Shown one piece after another: positions 23,383-32,103 of a stretch of DNA of 34,690 nucleotides. The DNA comes from Cytophagaceae bacterium. GTDB lineage: Bacteria > Bacteroidota > Bacteroidia > Cytophagales > Spirosomataceae. A program made the translations under genes and the position numbers. Within the stretch, counting starts at the first letter, position 1, and each line of letters begins with the position of its first letter. Below the pieces are notes generated by a model. It did no database searches. It was given only the letters and a program-made list of their open reading frames with translations, and had not been told where the DNA came from. The stretch is from assembly GCA_947450365.1 (NCBI GenBank), contig CANFVE010000031.1, forward strand, positions 1-34,690, given 5' to 3'.

Positions 23383-26010
23383 ATGAAAAAATATGTGTTG
23401 CCGTTTCTGATCATCTTGCTCGCCGCACAGGGGCTTTCGGCACAATTACTTCCTGCCCAGCATTTAAAAATGGAATTCAAGCCGGGCATCATGGTGGAGG
23501 AATTCACACCGGAGCGTTCGGGCATTCAACGGGATTTGCCAGATGGGTATTATGATCGTGGATTAGCGGCGGCCCTTGAAAAAGCGGCAAAAAAATCACA
23601 ATCGACAAGTCAATCAACGGCTTCGACTCAAGTCATCGTAACCTACGAAACGCCTCCTCCAGCTAATGTTAAACAAGTATTTGAGCAGGCTGCCTCCATC
23701 TGGGCAAGTGTATTGGCCTCGGATGTACCTATTCGTATTTCGGTGCGTTGGCGTTCATTAGCCTCCGGCGTTTTGGGTAGCGCGGGGGCCTATTCGAGTG
23801 TTCGAAATTTTGTGGGGGCAAATCGATTGAATACCTGGTATCCGATCGCATTGGCTGAAAAAATGGCACATAAGAATTTAAGTCAAAATGAAACTGATCC
23901 GGATATTTTAGCTACGTTTAATTCGGATTTTCCGGATTGGTATATCGCGATTGATGGCTTTCCTACAAACAAACAAATTGATTTATATTCTGTGGTGTTG
24001 CATGAAATGGGACACGGATTGGGCTTTATAGGTCAAATAAGCGTTTCTGGAACTGAGGCTGGGTATGGGGCGCCAGGGATTTTTGATCAATTCATGGTGA
24101 ATGCAACGGGCACGGCTTTAATGGATACATTGAAATATAAAAACCCCTCTACGACTTTAAAAACACAGGTTTCTTCTGGGAATTTGTTTTTGACATCCCC
24201 TTCCATTTTGCGAAATAACAACGGGGAAAAAGCAAAATTATATGCGCCAACAAATTATACAGATGGGTCGAGTGTGTATCACGTCGATCAAGCCAAATAC
24301 AAAGTAGGTGACCCCAATGCCCTAATGACGCCGCAAATTGCTCGGGGTGAAACGACGCGGGAAGTTGGGCCCATCGTTACGGGTGCCTTTGGTGATTTTG
24401 GTTGGTATTCCTCCAATATCATCGCCACCGAATATGATGATACGGAAGATCAAACCAAGGATAAATTATTTACTGCCAGAGTATATTCGGATACGATTTG
24501 GAAGGAATCCTCTTTGAAATTAATGCTTGCCGTAGATAAAGGGATTTTGCAAGCTGAATCTATGCCGCTAACCAAATCCGGAAATACCTTTACCTATACC
24601 ATGCCCAAAACTACGAAAGGGGTTATTTCGTATTATTGGACGGCAGAGGAAATGTCGGGCAAGAAATTTGTCACTCCTGCGGAAGCCCCTGTGATTGCAA
24701 ATACGCGATTTGGCAGTTATTATCAATTCACGATTGGGCAAGACACGGTAAAACCCCAGGTGATTTATTCGAATCCCTTGAAATACATATTTACGTCGCA
24801 GACAACGTTACCACTACCCACCTTATTAGCCGCTGACAACATCGGCATCGATACCGTGTATATGGAATATTCGATTAATGGTGGGGCGGTAACACGGCAA
24901 GGCTTCAAAAAGTCATCCACGGATACCTATGGATACATTGGTGGTTTTAATTTTGCTGCAGGTCAATTGAAAGCCAATGACATAGTCAAATACCGGATTT
25001 TTGTGAAGGATAAGGCGAAAATCGCGAATGTTGTCACTCTACCTTCGACCGGTTTTTATGAATTTGTGGTCTTGGCTTTGGGAACTTCAGTGAAAACCTA
25101 TGTACAGAATTTTGACCAATCCCCTAGTGCGGATTTTTATTTGAAAGGATTTAAATTTACTCAACCAAACGGTTTCTCTTCCGTGGGCTTGCATTCCATC
25201 CACCCCTATGCCGATGGCATCGAGGAAAGTTATGATGGGGCAGGTGGCTCGGATACGTTTACGAATAATGATGCGGTGCTTTTGAAACCCATTACAGTTC
25301 GTTCAGATACGGCTAAAATGACCTTTGATGAAGTAGTTTTGGTCGAGCCGGGGGATGCTGGGGAATCTTTTTTGAATATAGATGGAACGGTAAATCGTAG
25401 TTTTTTCGATTATGTCACGGTCCAAGGATCTGCAGATGGGGGAAAAACCTGGTTTAATTTCATTAATGGCTGGGATTCAAACACCTATTCGACTTGGTTA
25501 AATGTATGGAATTCGGGTGCCGATAGCCAAGGTAATTCTACGGGAATAGGAACTTCGGCCTTGGTTAAAAAACGAGAAATTGATTTATTAGCCTCCGGAA
25601 AATTTAAAGGTGGGGACCAAGTCCTCATTCGATTCCGTTTGCACGCGGATGTGGGGGCACATGGTTGGGGATGGGCGATCGATAACCTGAATATTCAAGG
25701 AGCTGCTGCGCCTGTGGTACAAACGGTTTTGGCCATGGAACCGAATGAAGTACTTAAAGAATTGCGTATTTCACCGAATCCAACCAACGGAAAAGTAAAG
25801 GTGGAATGGCCGATTCATGGCGGAGAAAGTGAATTGACCTTATCATTGTCCGACTTAACGGGACGAAACGTATATACGAAGCGCTTCACCTTGGAAGGGA
25901 CGTTATTTAGTCATGAATTAAATGTAGAGGGAATGGCCGTGGGGAATTACATGATTCAGGTCCAAGTAGGTGATAAATTTGTGAATCGTCGGATAGTGCT
26001 GATTAAATAA
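23383..26010 (+). CDS. Secreted zinc metalloprotease with type IX sorting domain
   Basis: An 875-residue exported protein with a signal peptide (LLAAQGLSA-QLLP). The zinc-binding motif HEMGHGLGF is at 207-215, in VVLHEMGHGLGFIG, followed by a long beta-rich region with a discoidin-like or MAM-like part (GWAIDNLNIQG). The last 80 residues (LRISPNPTNGKVKVEWP ... GNYMIQVQVGDKFVNRRIVLIK) form a type A C-terminal sorting domain, so it should leave the cell through the type IX secretion system and be attached to or released from the surface. The third zinc ligand is not clear. It probably degrades external protein. Confidence 0.9.
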   Translation: MKKYVLPFLIILLAAQGLSAQLLPAQHLKMEFKPGIMVEEFTPERSGIQRDLPDGYYDRGLAAALEKAAKKSQSTSQSTASTQVIVTYETPPPANVKQVFEQAASIWASVLASDVPIRISVRWRSLASGVLGSAGAYSSVRNFVGANRLNTWYPIALAEKMAHKNLSQNETDPDILATFNSDFPDWYIAIDGFPTNKQIDLYSVVLHEMGHGLGFIGQISVSGTEAGYGAPGIFDQFMVNATGTALMDTLKYKNPSTTLKTQVSSGNLFLTSPSILRNNNGEKAKLYAPTNYTDGSSVYHVDQAKYKVGDPNALMTPQIARGETTREVGPIVTGAFGDFGWYSSNIIATEYDDTEDQTKDKLFTARVYSDTIWKESSLKLMLAVDKGILQAESMPLTKSGNTFTYTMPKTTKGVISYYWTAEEMSGKKFVTPAEAPVIANTRFGSYYQFTIGQDTVKPQVIYSNPLKYIFTSQTTLPLPTLLAADNIGIDTVYMEYSINGGAVTRQGFKKSSTDTYGYIGGFNFAAGQLKANDIVKYRIFVKDKAKIANVVTLPSTGFYEFVVLALGTSVKTYVQNFDQSPSADFYLKGFKFTQPNGFSSVGLHSIHPYADGIEESYDGAGGSDTFTNNDAVLLKPITVRSDTAKMTFDEVVLVEPGDAGESFLNIDGTVNRSFFDYVTVQGSADGGKTWFNFINGWDSNTYSTWLNVWNSGADSQGNSTGIGTSALVKKREIDLLASGKFKGGDQVLIRFRLHADVGAHGWGWAIDNLNIQGAAAPVVQTVLAMEPNEVLKELRISPNPTNGKVKVEWPIHGGESELTLSLSDLTGRNVYTKRFTLEGTLFSHELNVEGMAVGNYMIQVQVGDKFVNRRIVLIK

Positions 26011-26023
26011 AATTGATTTTACG

Positions 26024-26031
26024 TATCTTTG
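26024..26031 (+). promoter_or_regulatory. Possible -7 promoter element of accD
   Basis: TATCTTTG matches TAnnTTTG and lies 18 bases before the accD ATG, just after the stop of the protease gene. A TTG at the correct distance is not obvious. Confidence 0.45.
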
Positions 26032-26049
26032 TTTTTTAAAGATTGATGT

Positions 26050-26892
26050 ATGTCTTGGTTTTCAAGAAAAGATAAAGGGATTCAAACCCCTACTGAGTTT
26101 AAGCGAGAGGCGCCGGATGGCTTATGGTATCAATGTCCTTCGTGTAAGAAAGCGATTCACACACGTGAACATCGCTTATTTGCCTATACCTGTTCAAGTT
26201 GTAATTATCATGAAAAAATAGGATCTCAAGAATATTTTGAGTTGCTATTCGACATGACCAAATACACGGAATTAGATCCGCAAATGGGTTCGGGGGATCC
26301 ATTGAATTTCGTGGATACCAAAAAATATGTGGATCGTGTGAAAGCTACCGAGTTAAAAAGTGGCTTAAAAGATGCGGTTCGGGCGGCTTATGGAGAAATG
26401 AATGGAATTCCGTTGACCATCGCTGCCATGGATTTTAGTTTTATTGGGGGCTCGATGGGTTCGGTTGTGGGAGAGAAGATTTCCCGTGCGATTGATCATT
26501 CGTTGGCAACAGGTAAACCTTTTTTAATGATTTCAAGATCTGGGGGAGCCCGGATGATGGAGGCAGGTTTTTCGTTGATGCAAATGGCAAAAACGTCCTC
26601 TCGATTGGCTTTGTTGGCCGAAGCTAAAATCCCTTATATTTCCTTGTTAACAGATCCTACCACAGGTGGTGTGACAGCTTCCTATGCGATGTTAGGCGAT
26701 TTTAATATTGCGGAACCTGGGGCTTTGATTGGTTTTGCCGGGCCGCGGGTTATCCGGGAGACGATTGGCAAGGATTTGCCAAAGGGATTCCAAAGTGCTG
26801 ATTTTGTATTAGATCATGGCTTCTTAGATTTCATTGTGGATCGGAAGGATTTGAAGGATAAATTGAGTTCATTGCTGGGGATGTTGAAATAA
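26050..26892 (+). CDS. accD: Acetyl-CoA carboxylase carboxyltransferase subunit beta
   Basis: AccD pairs with AccA to transfer the carboxyl group from biotin to acetyl-CoA, making malonyl-CoA for fatty-acid synthesis. The N-terminal zinc ribbon is complete (Cys29, Cys32, Cys48, Cys51). The crotonase-like core has [33 protein letters not shown] and [18 protein letters not shown], all conserved. Length of 280 residues is usual. accA is not in this window. It stands alone between a secreted protease and a terminator. Confidence 0.97.
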   Translation: MSWFSRKDKGIQTPTEFKREAPDGLWYQCPSCKKAIHTREHRLFAYTCSSCNYHEKIGSQEYFELLFDMTKYTELDPQMGSGDPLNFVDTKKYVDRVKATELKSGLKDAVRAAYGEMNGIPLTIAAMDFSFIGGSMGSVVGEKISRAIDHSLATGKPFLMISRSGGARMMEAGFSLMQMAKTSSRLALLAEAKIPYISLLTDPTTGGVTASYAMLGDFNIAEPGALIGFAGPRVIRETIGKDLPKGFQSADFVLDHGFLDFIVDRKDLKDKLSSLLGMLK

Positions 26893-26911
26893 TCATTCTT
26901 TTGCGTGCATA

Positions 26912-26945
26912 AAAAAAGCCCTTTTCTACGAAATGGGCTTTTTTA
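26912..26945. terminator. Bidirectional terminator after accD
   Basis: AAAAAGCCC and GGGCTTTTT with an inner TTTC/GAAA pairing make a long stem ended by T-runs on both strands. It lies between accD and the convergent zinc-ribbon gene. Confidence 0.9.
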
Positions 26946-26961
26946 TTGAATAGCTATTTAC

Positions 26962-27771
26962 TTATTCAGCTACAGGAGCGGCCGCCGTAGCGACTACTTT
27001 ACCCCGCGTTTTCTTTTCTTTCTCCGGTGCAGGAATTACATCTTCCACGCCAGCGAAAACACGACCACAATGCTCGCAAACTAAGATTTTTTTCTTGTCC
27101 TTGATGTCGGTTTGACGTTGTGGAGGTACTGAACTAAAACATCCACCACAAGCGCCACGTTTCACCATCACGACGGCTAATCCGTTTCTCGCGTTATCAC
27201 GAAGTTTTTCATACGATTTCAATAAACGTAAATCCACTGTTTTCACTGCTTTTTCACGATCTTTCATTGATTTTTGTTCATCTTCCTCGCTCTCTTCGAT
27301 AATCACTTCTAATTCTTTTTGCTTAATCTCTAAGTCTTTCTTACGCTCAAATAAGGTCGATTCTACGCCTGCGATTTCGTCATTTTTGTTCAAAATTTTG
27401 AAATCGATTTCTTTGATACGCTTATCGGCAATTTCCATTTCGATGCCTTGAAGTTCCACTTCTTTCGAAATAGCTTCAAATTCACGGTTATTGCGGACGT
27501 TCATTTGTTGATCCTTGTACTTAATAATCAACTTCTCTGATTCCTTTTTCGCGTTTTTGTAGTTAGAAATTTGTTCTTCAAACGACGCGATTTCTTGTTG
27601 GAATTTCCCTAAACGAGTCTCTAAGCCCATGATTTCATCTTCTAAATCACGTACCTCTTCTGGCAAATCACCACGTACCTTTTTGATATTGTCTAAGGCT
27701 GAATCGATGGTTTGAAGCTTTAATAATGCTTCTAACTTTTGGGCAATCGTTGTTTCCGTTACTGTAGCCAT
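26962..27771 (-). CDS. Coiled-coil protein with C4-type zinc ribbon
   Basis: A 269-residue protein. Residues 10-190 are a nearly unbroken charged coiled coil (heptads rich in Glu, Lys, Leu, Ile); the C-terminal part has a zinc ribbon with Cys208, Cys211, Cys232 and Cys235 (GACGGC ... VCEHCGRVF), the PF02591-type domain also seen in chlamydial CT398. An Ala/Pro-rich tail ends it. The function is not settled; structures suggest a nucleic-acid-binding or adaptor role. It follows the Nif3-family gene after 18 bases, a pairing that is conserved in many bacteria. Confidence 0.92.
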   Translation of the reverse strand: MATVTETTIAQKLEALLKLQTIDSALDNIKKVRGDLPEEVRDLEDEIMGLETRLGKFQQEIASFEEQISNYKNAKKESEKLIIKYKDQQMNVRNNREFEAISKEVELQGIEMEIADKRIKEIDFKILNKNDEIAGVESTLFERKKDLEIKQKELEVIIEESEEDEQKSMKDREKAVKTVDLRLLKSYEKLRDNARNGLAVVMVKRGACGGCFSSVPPQRQTDIKDKKKILVCEHCGRVFAGVEDVIPAPEKEKKTRGKVVATAAAPVAE

Positions 27772-27789
27772 TATTATAATTACGTTTTA

Positions 27790-28881
27790 TTATGCGTACC
27801 AAACCGGATTGGTCTGGATATCACTTTTAAGAACCGCAAAAGTACTAAAAATATTTGACAAATAATCAAGCATTGCATCCTTTATCATTACTTCCGATTC
27901 ATAATGCCCGATATCGCAAATTATGCATGTATTTTCAGCATCAAAGAATTCATGGTATTTGAAATCCGCGCTGATGTACGCATCGGCACCTTGTTTCTTG
28001 GCCTCGTCCAATAAAAAACTACCTGCACCACCACAAAGCGCCACGGTCGAAATATTTTTGGAGAGAAGAGCCGTGTGGCGCAATTGCTGAATGCCAAGGC
28101 TCGATTTTAGGTAGGAAATAAATTCCCCAGCGTTCATCTCATTGGGTAATTTTCCAATAAATCCTGAGCCCACTTCCTTCCATGCATTGCTTAAGCCATA
28201 GGTGAAATAGGAAACTTCCTCATAGGGATGGGCTGTTTTCAATGCTTGTAAGATATTGGATTCCAAATGGGCTGGATAAATCATTTCGACCTTCTTTTCT
28301 TCGACGGATTCGGGTTGATTCGCCTGTCCGATAAACGGATTTGTTTGCGCGGAAGGGGTAAATCGTCCTGTTCCATCGCTAGTAAAACTGCAGGAGCTGT
28401 ATTCGCCAATGTTTCCCGCTCCGGCCGCATGTAAGGCGTTTCGAACGAATTCTTCCTGCGCGGCGGGTATAAAATAGATGAGTGATTTTAAAGAATTTTG
28501 AAAAGGACTCAGTACCCGACCTTCGATGCCTAATTTTTTGGCGAGGTGGTAACTTACGCCTTTAGGGGCATGGTCTAAATTGGTATGTGAGGCGTAAAGG
28601 GCAATGTTTTGTTGGATCGCTTTGATCAAGGTTCGTTCCACATAATTTTTTCCAGTCAGACTTTTGAGGCCTTTGAATAAAATTGGGTGGTGTGACACGA
28701 TCATGTTGCAGCCTTTGGCGATGGCTTCGTCGACCACCGCTTCGGTGCAATCCAAACTGATTAAGACCCCCGTGATGGGTGTCTGCCGATTTCCTACGAG
28801 TAAACCCGCATTGTCGTAGGATTCCTGCCAAGCCAGCGGAGCCCATTCCTCCATCGCGGTACAAATATCTTGAACGGTCAT
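27790..28881 (-). CDS. Nif3-like dinuclear metal centre protein
   Basis: A 363-residue Nif3/YqfO family protein. YDNAGLLVG, VSHHPILFKGLK, GGAGSFLLDEAKKQGADAYISADFKYHEFFDA and CDIGHYESE supply the histidines and acids of the two-metal site. The middle region (about 130-240) is the extra PII/CutA-like domain found in the longer YqfO type. Annotations as GTP cyclohydrolase I type 2 are poorly founded; the biochemical role is unknown. On the minus strand AACCTTTG (28893-28886) ends 4 bases before the ATG, a near match to a -7 element, so this transcript may also start at its AUG. Confidence 0.92.
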   Translation of the reverse strand: MTVQDICTAMEEWAPLAWQESYDNAGLLVGNRQTPITGVLISLDCTEAVVDEAIAKGCNMIVSHHPILFKGLKSLTGKNYVERTLIKAIQQNIALYASHTNLDHAPKGVSYHLAKKLGIEGRVLSPFQNSLKSLIYFIPAAQEEFVRNALHAAGAGNIGEYSSCSFTSDGTGRFTPSAQTNPFIGQANQPESVEEKKVEMIYPAHLESNILQALKTAHPYEEVSYFTYGLSNAWKEVGSGFIGKLPNEMNAGEFISYLKSSLGIQQLRHTALLSKNISTVALCGGAGSFLLDEAKKQGADAYISADFKYHEFFDAENTCIICDIGHYESEVMIKDAMLDYLSNIFSTFAVLKSDIQTNPVWYA

Positions 28882-28951
28882 ATGTCAAAGGTTTCTTGAA
28901 CCGGTAAAATTATCGTATATTTATTACAATCTTATTGATTCCCCTGATTTT

Positions 28952-29389
28952 ATGCGTTGTAGACCCGCCTTGATTCTTGTCGAAAGAAATCACATTTTAT
29001 TAATGAAGTACCAATATGGCAACGATTTTGTCTACAACCTACCGGGTGGCAATCCCGATCCCGGCGAAACCTTAGCGGAAACAATCATGCGTGAGTGCCA
29101 AGAAGAATTGAACATCGAAGTGGAAGTAGGGAATTTACTCATGGTGGGTGATATTTTGCCTTCGGAAAACCGCGATGCCTCCGTGCATATTTTATTTGAG
29201 GGGAAAATCATTTCAGGGATTCCGGTCCTCCAACCTGAGCAAACCACCGCCCTCGAAATCGTTTGGGTTTCCATCTCAGAAATCACCAAAATTCACATGT
29301 ACCCCAATGTCAGCGAAGAATTACAAGACATGCTTTTCCTTCAAAAACCAGGAAAATACGTAGGCGCTATCCGTCAGTCCTGGTTTTAG
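28952..29389 (+). CDS. Nudix hydrolase
   Basis: A 145-residue Nudix protein. The box GNPDPGETLAETIMRECQEELNI (33-55) has the full REUxEE core (Arg47, Glu48, Glu51, Glu52), so it should be an active pyrophosphohydrolase acting on a nucleoside diphosphate derivative; which one cannot be told. It is alone on this strand. Its last 23 bases overlap the end of the convergent symporter gene. Confidence 0.9.
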   Translation: MRCRPALILVERNHILLMKYQYGNDFVYNLPGGNPDPGETLAETIMRECQEELNIEVEVGNLLMVGDILPSENRDASVHILFEGKIISGIPVLQPEQTTALEIVWVSISEITKIHMYPNVSEELQDMLFLQKPGKYVGAIRQSWF

Positions 29390-30752
29390 GCCAGGCAAAG
29401 GTTCCTAGCAATAGTCCGAATACACTTGCTCCTAAGCCATACCAAATGGCCGGAATGTCTGTGGGCGCCATAAAATTAACATAGGCCCATACCCCTAATC
29501 CCAACAACATACTCAGGTGACTTCCCATCGCAGAAGCCCGTTTCCACCATAAGCCTGCATTCAAGGGAATAAACAAGGAAACCAAACTAAATGCCGAAGC
29601 CTCCCCGACCAATTCAAATATATTTTGCCTTTCTACCGCCATCCATATACAGGCAAGCGTTACTAAAATCACAGAGATACGGATTACTTTGAGAACCTGA
29701 GCGTCTGAGGGATGCTTCAACAAAGGCTTCCATAAATTTTCACCCAAGACACTCGCCGGGGCTAAAATCGCGCCGCTTGTCGTACTTAATAAGGCAGACA
29801 GCAAAGCCCCTAGGAATAATACTTGCATACCATATGGCGTAAACTGTAAGACTAAATGAGGAATCAATAAGGTGTCCTCGGCCAATAGACTAGGGTATAA
29901 ACGTACCGCGATCAGCGCAATTAGGAGGGGCAACATCGCGATGGTCAAATACATGGCTCCCGCGGCGAGGCTGGCTTTGGCGGCGACTTGTTGGTTTTTG
30001 GCGGACATGACCCGCTGAAAAATATCCTGTTGGGGTATCGACCCCAGCCCAATGGTTATCCATGCCGCGCCATAGGTCAGCCAATCCTTCCAGGTATTTT
30101 CTTTCGGAGTAAATTGGAAAAAATGGGGCGGCTGTTTGTTGATAAATACTTGAAAATCAGGGATTTTATCCATCAATAAATAGGCCAAAAACAAGAGGCC
30201 CACAATTAGAATGATGTTATGCAAAAAGTCCGTAAACGATATCGACCACATACCCCCTAATAAGGTATAGGTCATGACTAAAAGTGCCCCGACCACAATT
30301 CCTGCCTCCGTGGAAATGGGTAATAAAAGATGTAGCGTTAATCCCAAAGCGACTAATTGGGCCGAAATCCAGCCAAAATACGATGGGATCATCACCAAGG
30401 CTGAAATCTTTTCGGATAGATTCCCAAAGCGTATTCGAAAATAATCACTGAAGGTTAATACGGGGAGGGGATACAGTTTTTTGGCGTAAATCGCACCCAC
30501 GATAAATAGTCCGAGCGCCGCCCCAAAGGGTTCTTCTACGACGGCCAACAAACCTCCATGTACAAATTCGCGAGGTGCCCCTAATATAGTTTCAGATCCG
30601 AACCAAGTTGCAAACGTTACCATCGTTGCCAACGCAAATGGCAAGGAACGGCCGGCCAACACAAAGTCCTGCGTGTTATGAATCCGCTTGCTCGCCCACC
30701 AGCCCACGACTAGGTTAAGCAATAAATAAAAAATGACAAATCCGACGAGCAT
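29367..30752 (-). CDS. Sodium:solute symporter
   Basis: A member of the SSS family with about 12-13 hydrophobic membrane segments (461 residues from ATG 30752). The opening VVGWWASKRIHNTQDFVLAGRSLPFALATMVTFATWFGSETILG is typical, with sodium-site residues in the first segments, and GLGSIPQQDIFQRVMSAKN is the conserved loop. The frame extends upstream to a GTG at 30770, but that would include an inverted repeat and a promoter element, so I prefer 30752. The transported solute (sugar, proline, pantothenate-like) cannot be named. Confidence 0.9.
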   Translation of the reverse strand: MLVGFVIFYLLLNLVVGWWASKRIHNTQDFVLAGRSLPFALATMVTFATWFGSETILGAPREFVHGGLLAVVEEPFGAALGLFIVGAIYAKKLYPLPVLTFSDYFRIRFGNLSEKISALVMIPSYFGWISAQLVALGLTLHLLLPISTEAGIVVGALLVMTYTLLGGMWSISFTDFLHNIILIVGLLFLAYLLMDKIPDFQVFINKQPPHFFQFTPKENTWKDWLTYGAAWITIGLGSIPQQDIFQRVMSAKNQQVAAKASLAAGAMYLTIAMLPLLIALIAVRLYPSLLAEDTLLIPHLVLQFTPYGMQVLFLGALLSALLSTTSGAILAPASVLGENLWKPLLKHPSDAQVLKVIRISVILVTLACIWMAVERQNIFELVGEASAFSLVSLFIPLNAGLWWKRASAMGSHLSMLLGLGVWAYVNFMAPTDIPAIWYGLGASVFGLLLGTFAWPKTRTDG

Positions 30753-30753
30753 C

Positions 30754-30791
30754 CTGCTAAAAATCAGCACAAAAATATAGATTTTTAGCAG
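30754..30791. repeat. 12-bp perfect inverted repeat in the divergent symporter/dacB promoter region
   Basis: CTGCTAAAAATC (30754-30765) and GATTTTTAGCAG (30780-30791) are perfect inverted copies with a 14-base spacer. The spacer and the last base of the left gap hold TATTTTTG on the minus strand (30777-30770), a good -7 element for the symporter. The arms flank this promoter, so it is probably an operator for a dimeric regulator. A messenger hairpin in the dacB leader is the other option; there is no T-run, so it is not a terminator. Confidence 0.6.
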
Positions 30792-30813
30792 AACCTTTTA
30801 CCTTTACAAGCTT

Positions 30814-32103
30814 ATGAGGAAATATCGCCTTCTCGGATACCTATGGATTTCACTATGGGGCTGGTCATGTTCACGTGTTCAGTTGCAACGCGCCTTCAAC
30901 CATTCCAGCCTTTCGAAACAAGCTAGTGGAATTTACATCCAAGAATTAGAAAGCCAAAAAGTCGTTTTTGAACACCAGGCCGATCATTTTTTTATGCCGG
31001 CGAGCAATGCCAAATTGCTCACGTTTTTAATGGCGAATCGGTATCTTCCGACGACCATTCCAAACTTTAAATACCAAGAGTCTGCTGATTCCCTTTTTGT
31101 CTGGGGCGTAGGTGATCCGAGTTTTTTAGACCCTCGATTTCAAAATAAGGCCCTGCTTGATTTTATGCGGGCCAGTAAAAAGATATTGGTCTTGGCGGAT
31201 AGCGATGGTCAAATTCCGCCCTTTGGAAGTGGTTGGGCCTGGGATGATTTTAACGACGATTATTCGGCCGAAATAAATTCCCTACCGATGTATGGAAACT
31301 TAGTTCGTTTCTCAGCCAAAAAAGACAAATGGGCTGTTTTTCCTTCCCGATTCAGCACGAATGCACAGGCGAATCAGGCAACAAAATATATTCAACGAGA
31401 TCGCTTGGCGAATCAATTTGCCTTGCCTTTGTTGGCTTCTGGAAAGACTGGATCCCAACAAATCCCCTTCCTTACCTCAGCCAAACTAAGTGCTGATTTA
31501 CTCTCAGATACTTTACACCGAGCCGTGATTTCCCAGGCAAGACCCCTATCTGCACAAGCAAAAACTTTTTATTCGGGGGCCTTGGATAGTTTATTTGTGC
31601 CTTTACTGCACGACAGCGATAATTTAATTGCGGAGCAATTACTCATCATGATCGGCTCCGAAAAATCTTGGGGGCGTCATGCAACGGAGGTCATTAAGTC
31701 ATTATTGAACCAACCAGAAAATTCATTCTTGAAAGAAATTAAATGGGTAGATGGTTCTGGTTTGTCTCGCTATAATTTAGTCAGACCCAAAGATCTTGTG
31801 CAGGTAATGCAGAAAATTATCGACGAGGTTCCAAGTGAACGCCTCAGCAAGCTCCTACCGGAATCCGGGAAATCAGGAACGATGAAAAATGTTAATTTGG
31901 GAAATCAAGGGGCCAAGATTTGGGCGAAATCAGGATCTTTCAGTAATACCTATGATTTGACAGGAATTTATCAAACGGCGGAAGGGAAGAAATATGTGTT
32001 TTCGATGATGACGAATTTGGCGAACCAGCCCGTCAGCGCCAGCAAAAAAGCACTTATCGAGTTTTTAGGAACTTTAGATAAATCACATACGAAAACAAGA
32101 TAA
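30814..32103 (+). CDS. dacB: D-alanyl-D-alanine carboxypeptidase/endopeptidase, PBP4 type, lipoprotein
   Basis: A family S13 penicillin-binding protein of 429 residues that trims or cuts cell-wall peptides in the periplasm. The three active-site motifs are present: SNAK (Ser64 nucleophile, Lys67), SDN (268-270) and KSG (372-374), with VDGSGLSRYN nearby. The N-terminus MRKYRLLGYLWISLWGWSCS carries a lipobox-like end, suggesting a lipid anchor on Cys19, which is less usual for PBP4 proteins. Its 3' end overlaps the convergent permease gene by 50 bases. The divergent symporter shares the inverted repeat upstream. Confidence 0.9.
   Translation: MRKYRLLGYLWISLWGWSCSRVQLQRAFNHSSLSKQASGIYIQELESQKVVFEHQADHFFMPASNAKLLTFLMANRYLPTTIPNFKYQESADSLFVWGVGDPSFLDPRFQNKALLDFMRASKKILVLADSDGQIPPFGSGWAWDDFNDDYSAEINSLPMYGNLVRFSAKKDKWAVFPSRFSTNAQANQATKYIQRDRLANQFALPLLASGKTGSQQIPFLTSAKLSADLLSDTLHRAVISQARPLSAQAKTFYSGALDSLFVPLLHDSDNLIAEQLLIMIGSEKSWGRHATEVIKSLLNQPENSFLKEIKWVDGSGLSRYNLVRPKDLVQVMQKIIDEVPSERLSKLLPESGKSGTMKNVNLGNQGAKIWAKSGSFSNTYDLTGIYQTAEGKKYVFSMMTNLANQPVSASKKALIEFLGTLDKSHTKTR

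Noticed and set aside
30753..30770. GTG start for the symporter six codons upstream
   Set aside because: It would place the inverted repeat arm in coding sequence and put the start at the edge of the -7 element; ATG 30752 gives a normal family N-terminus.
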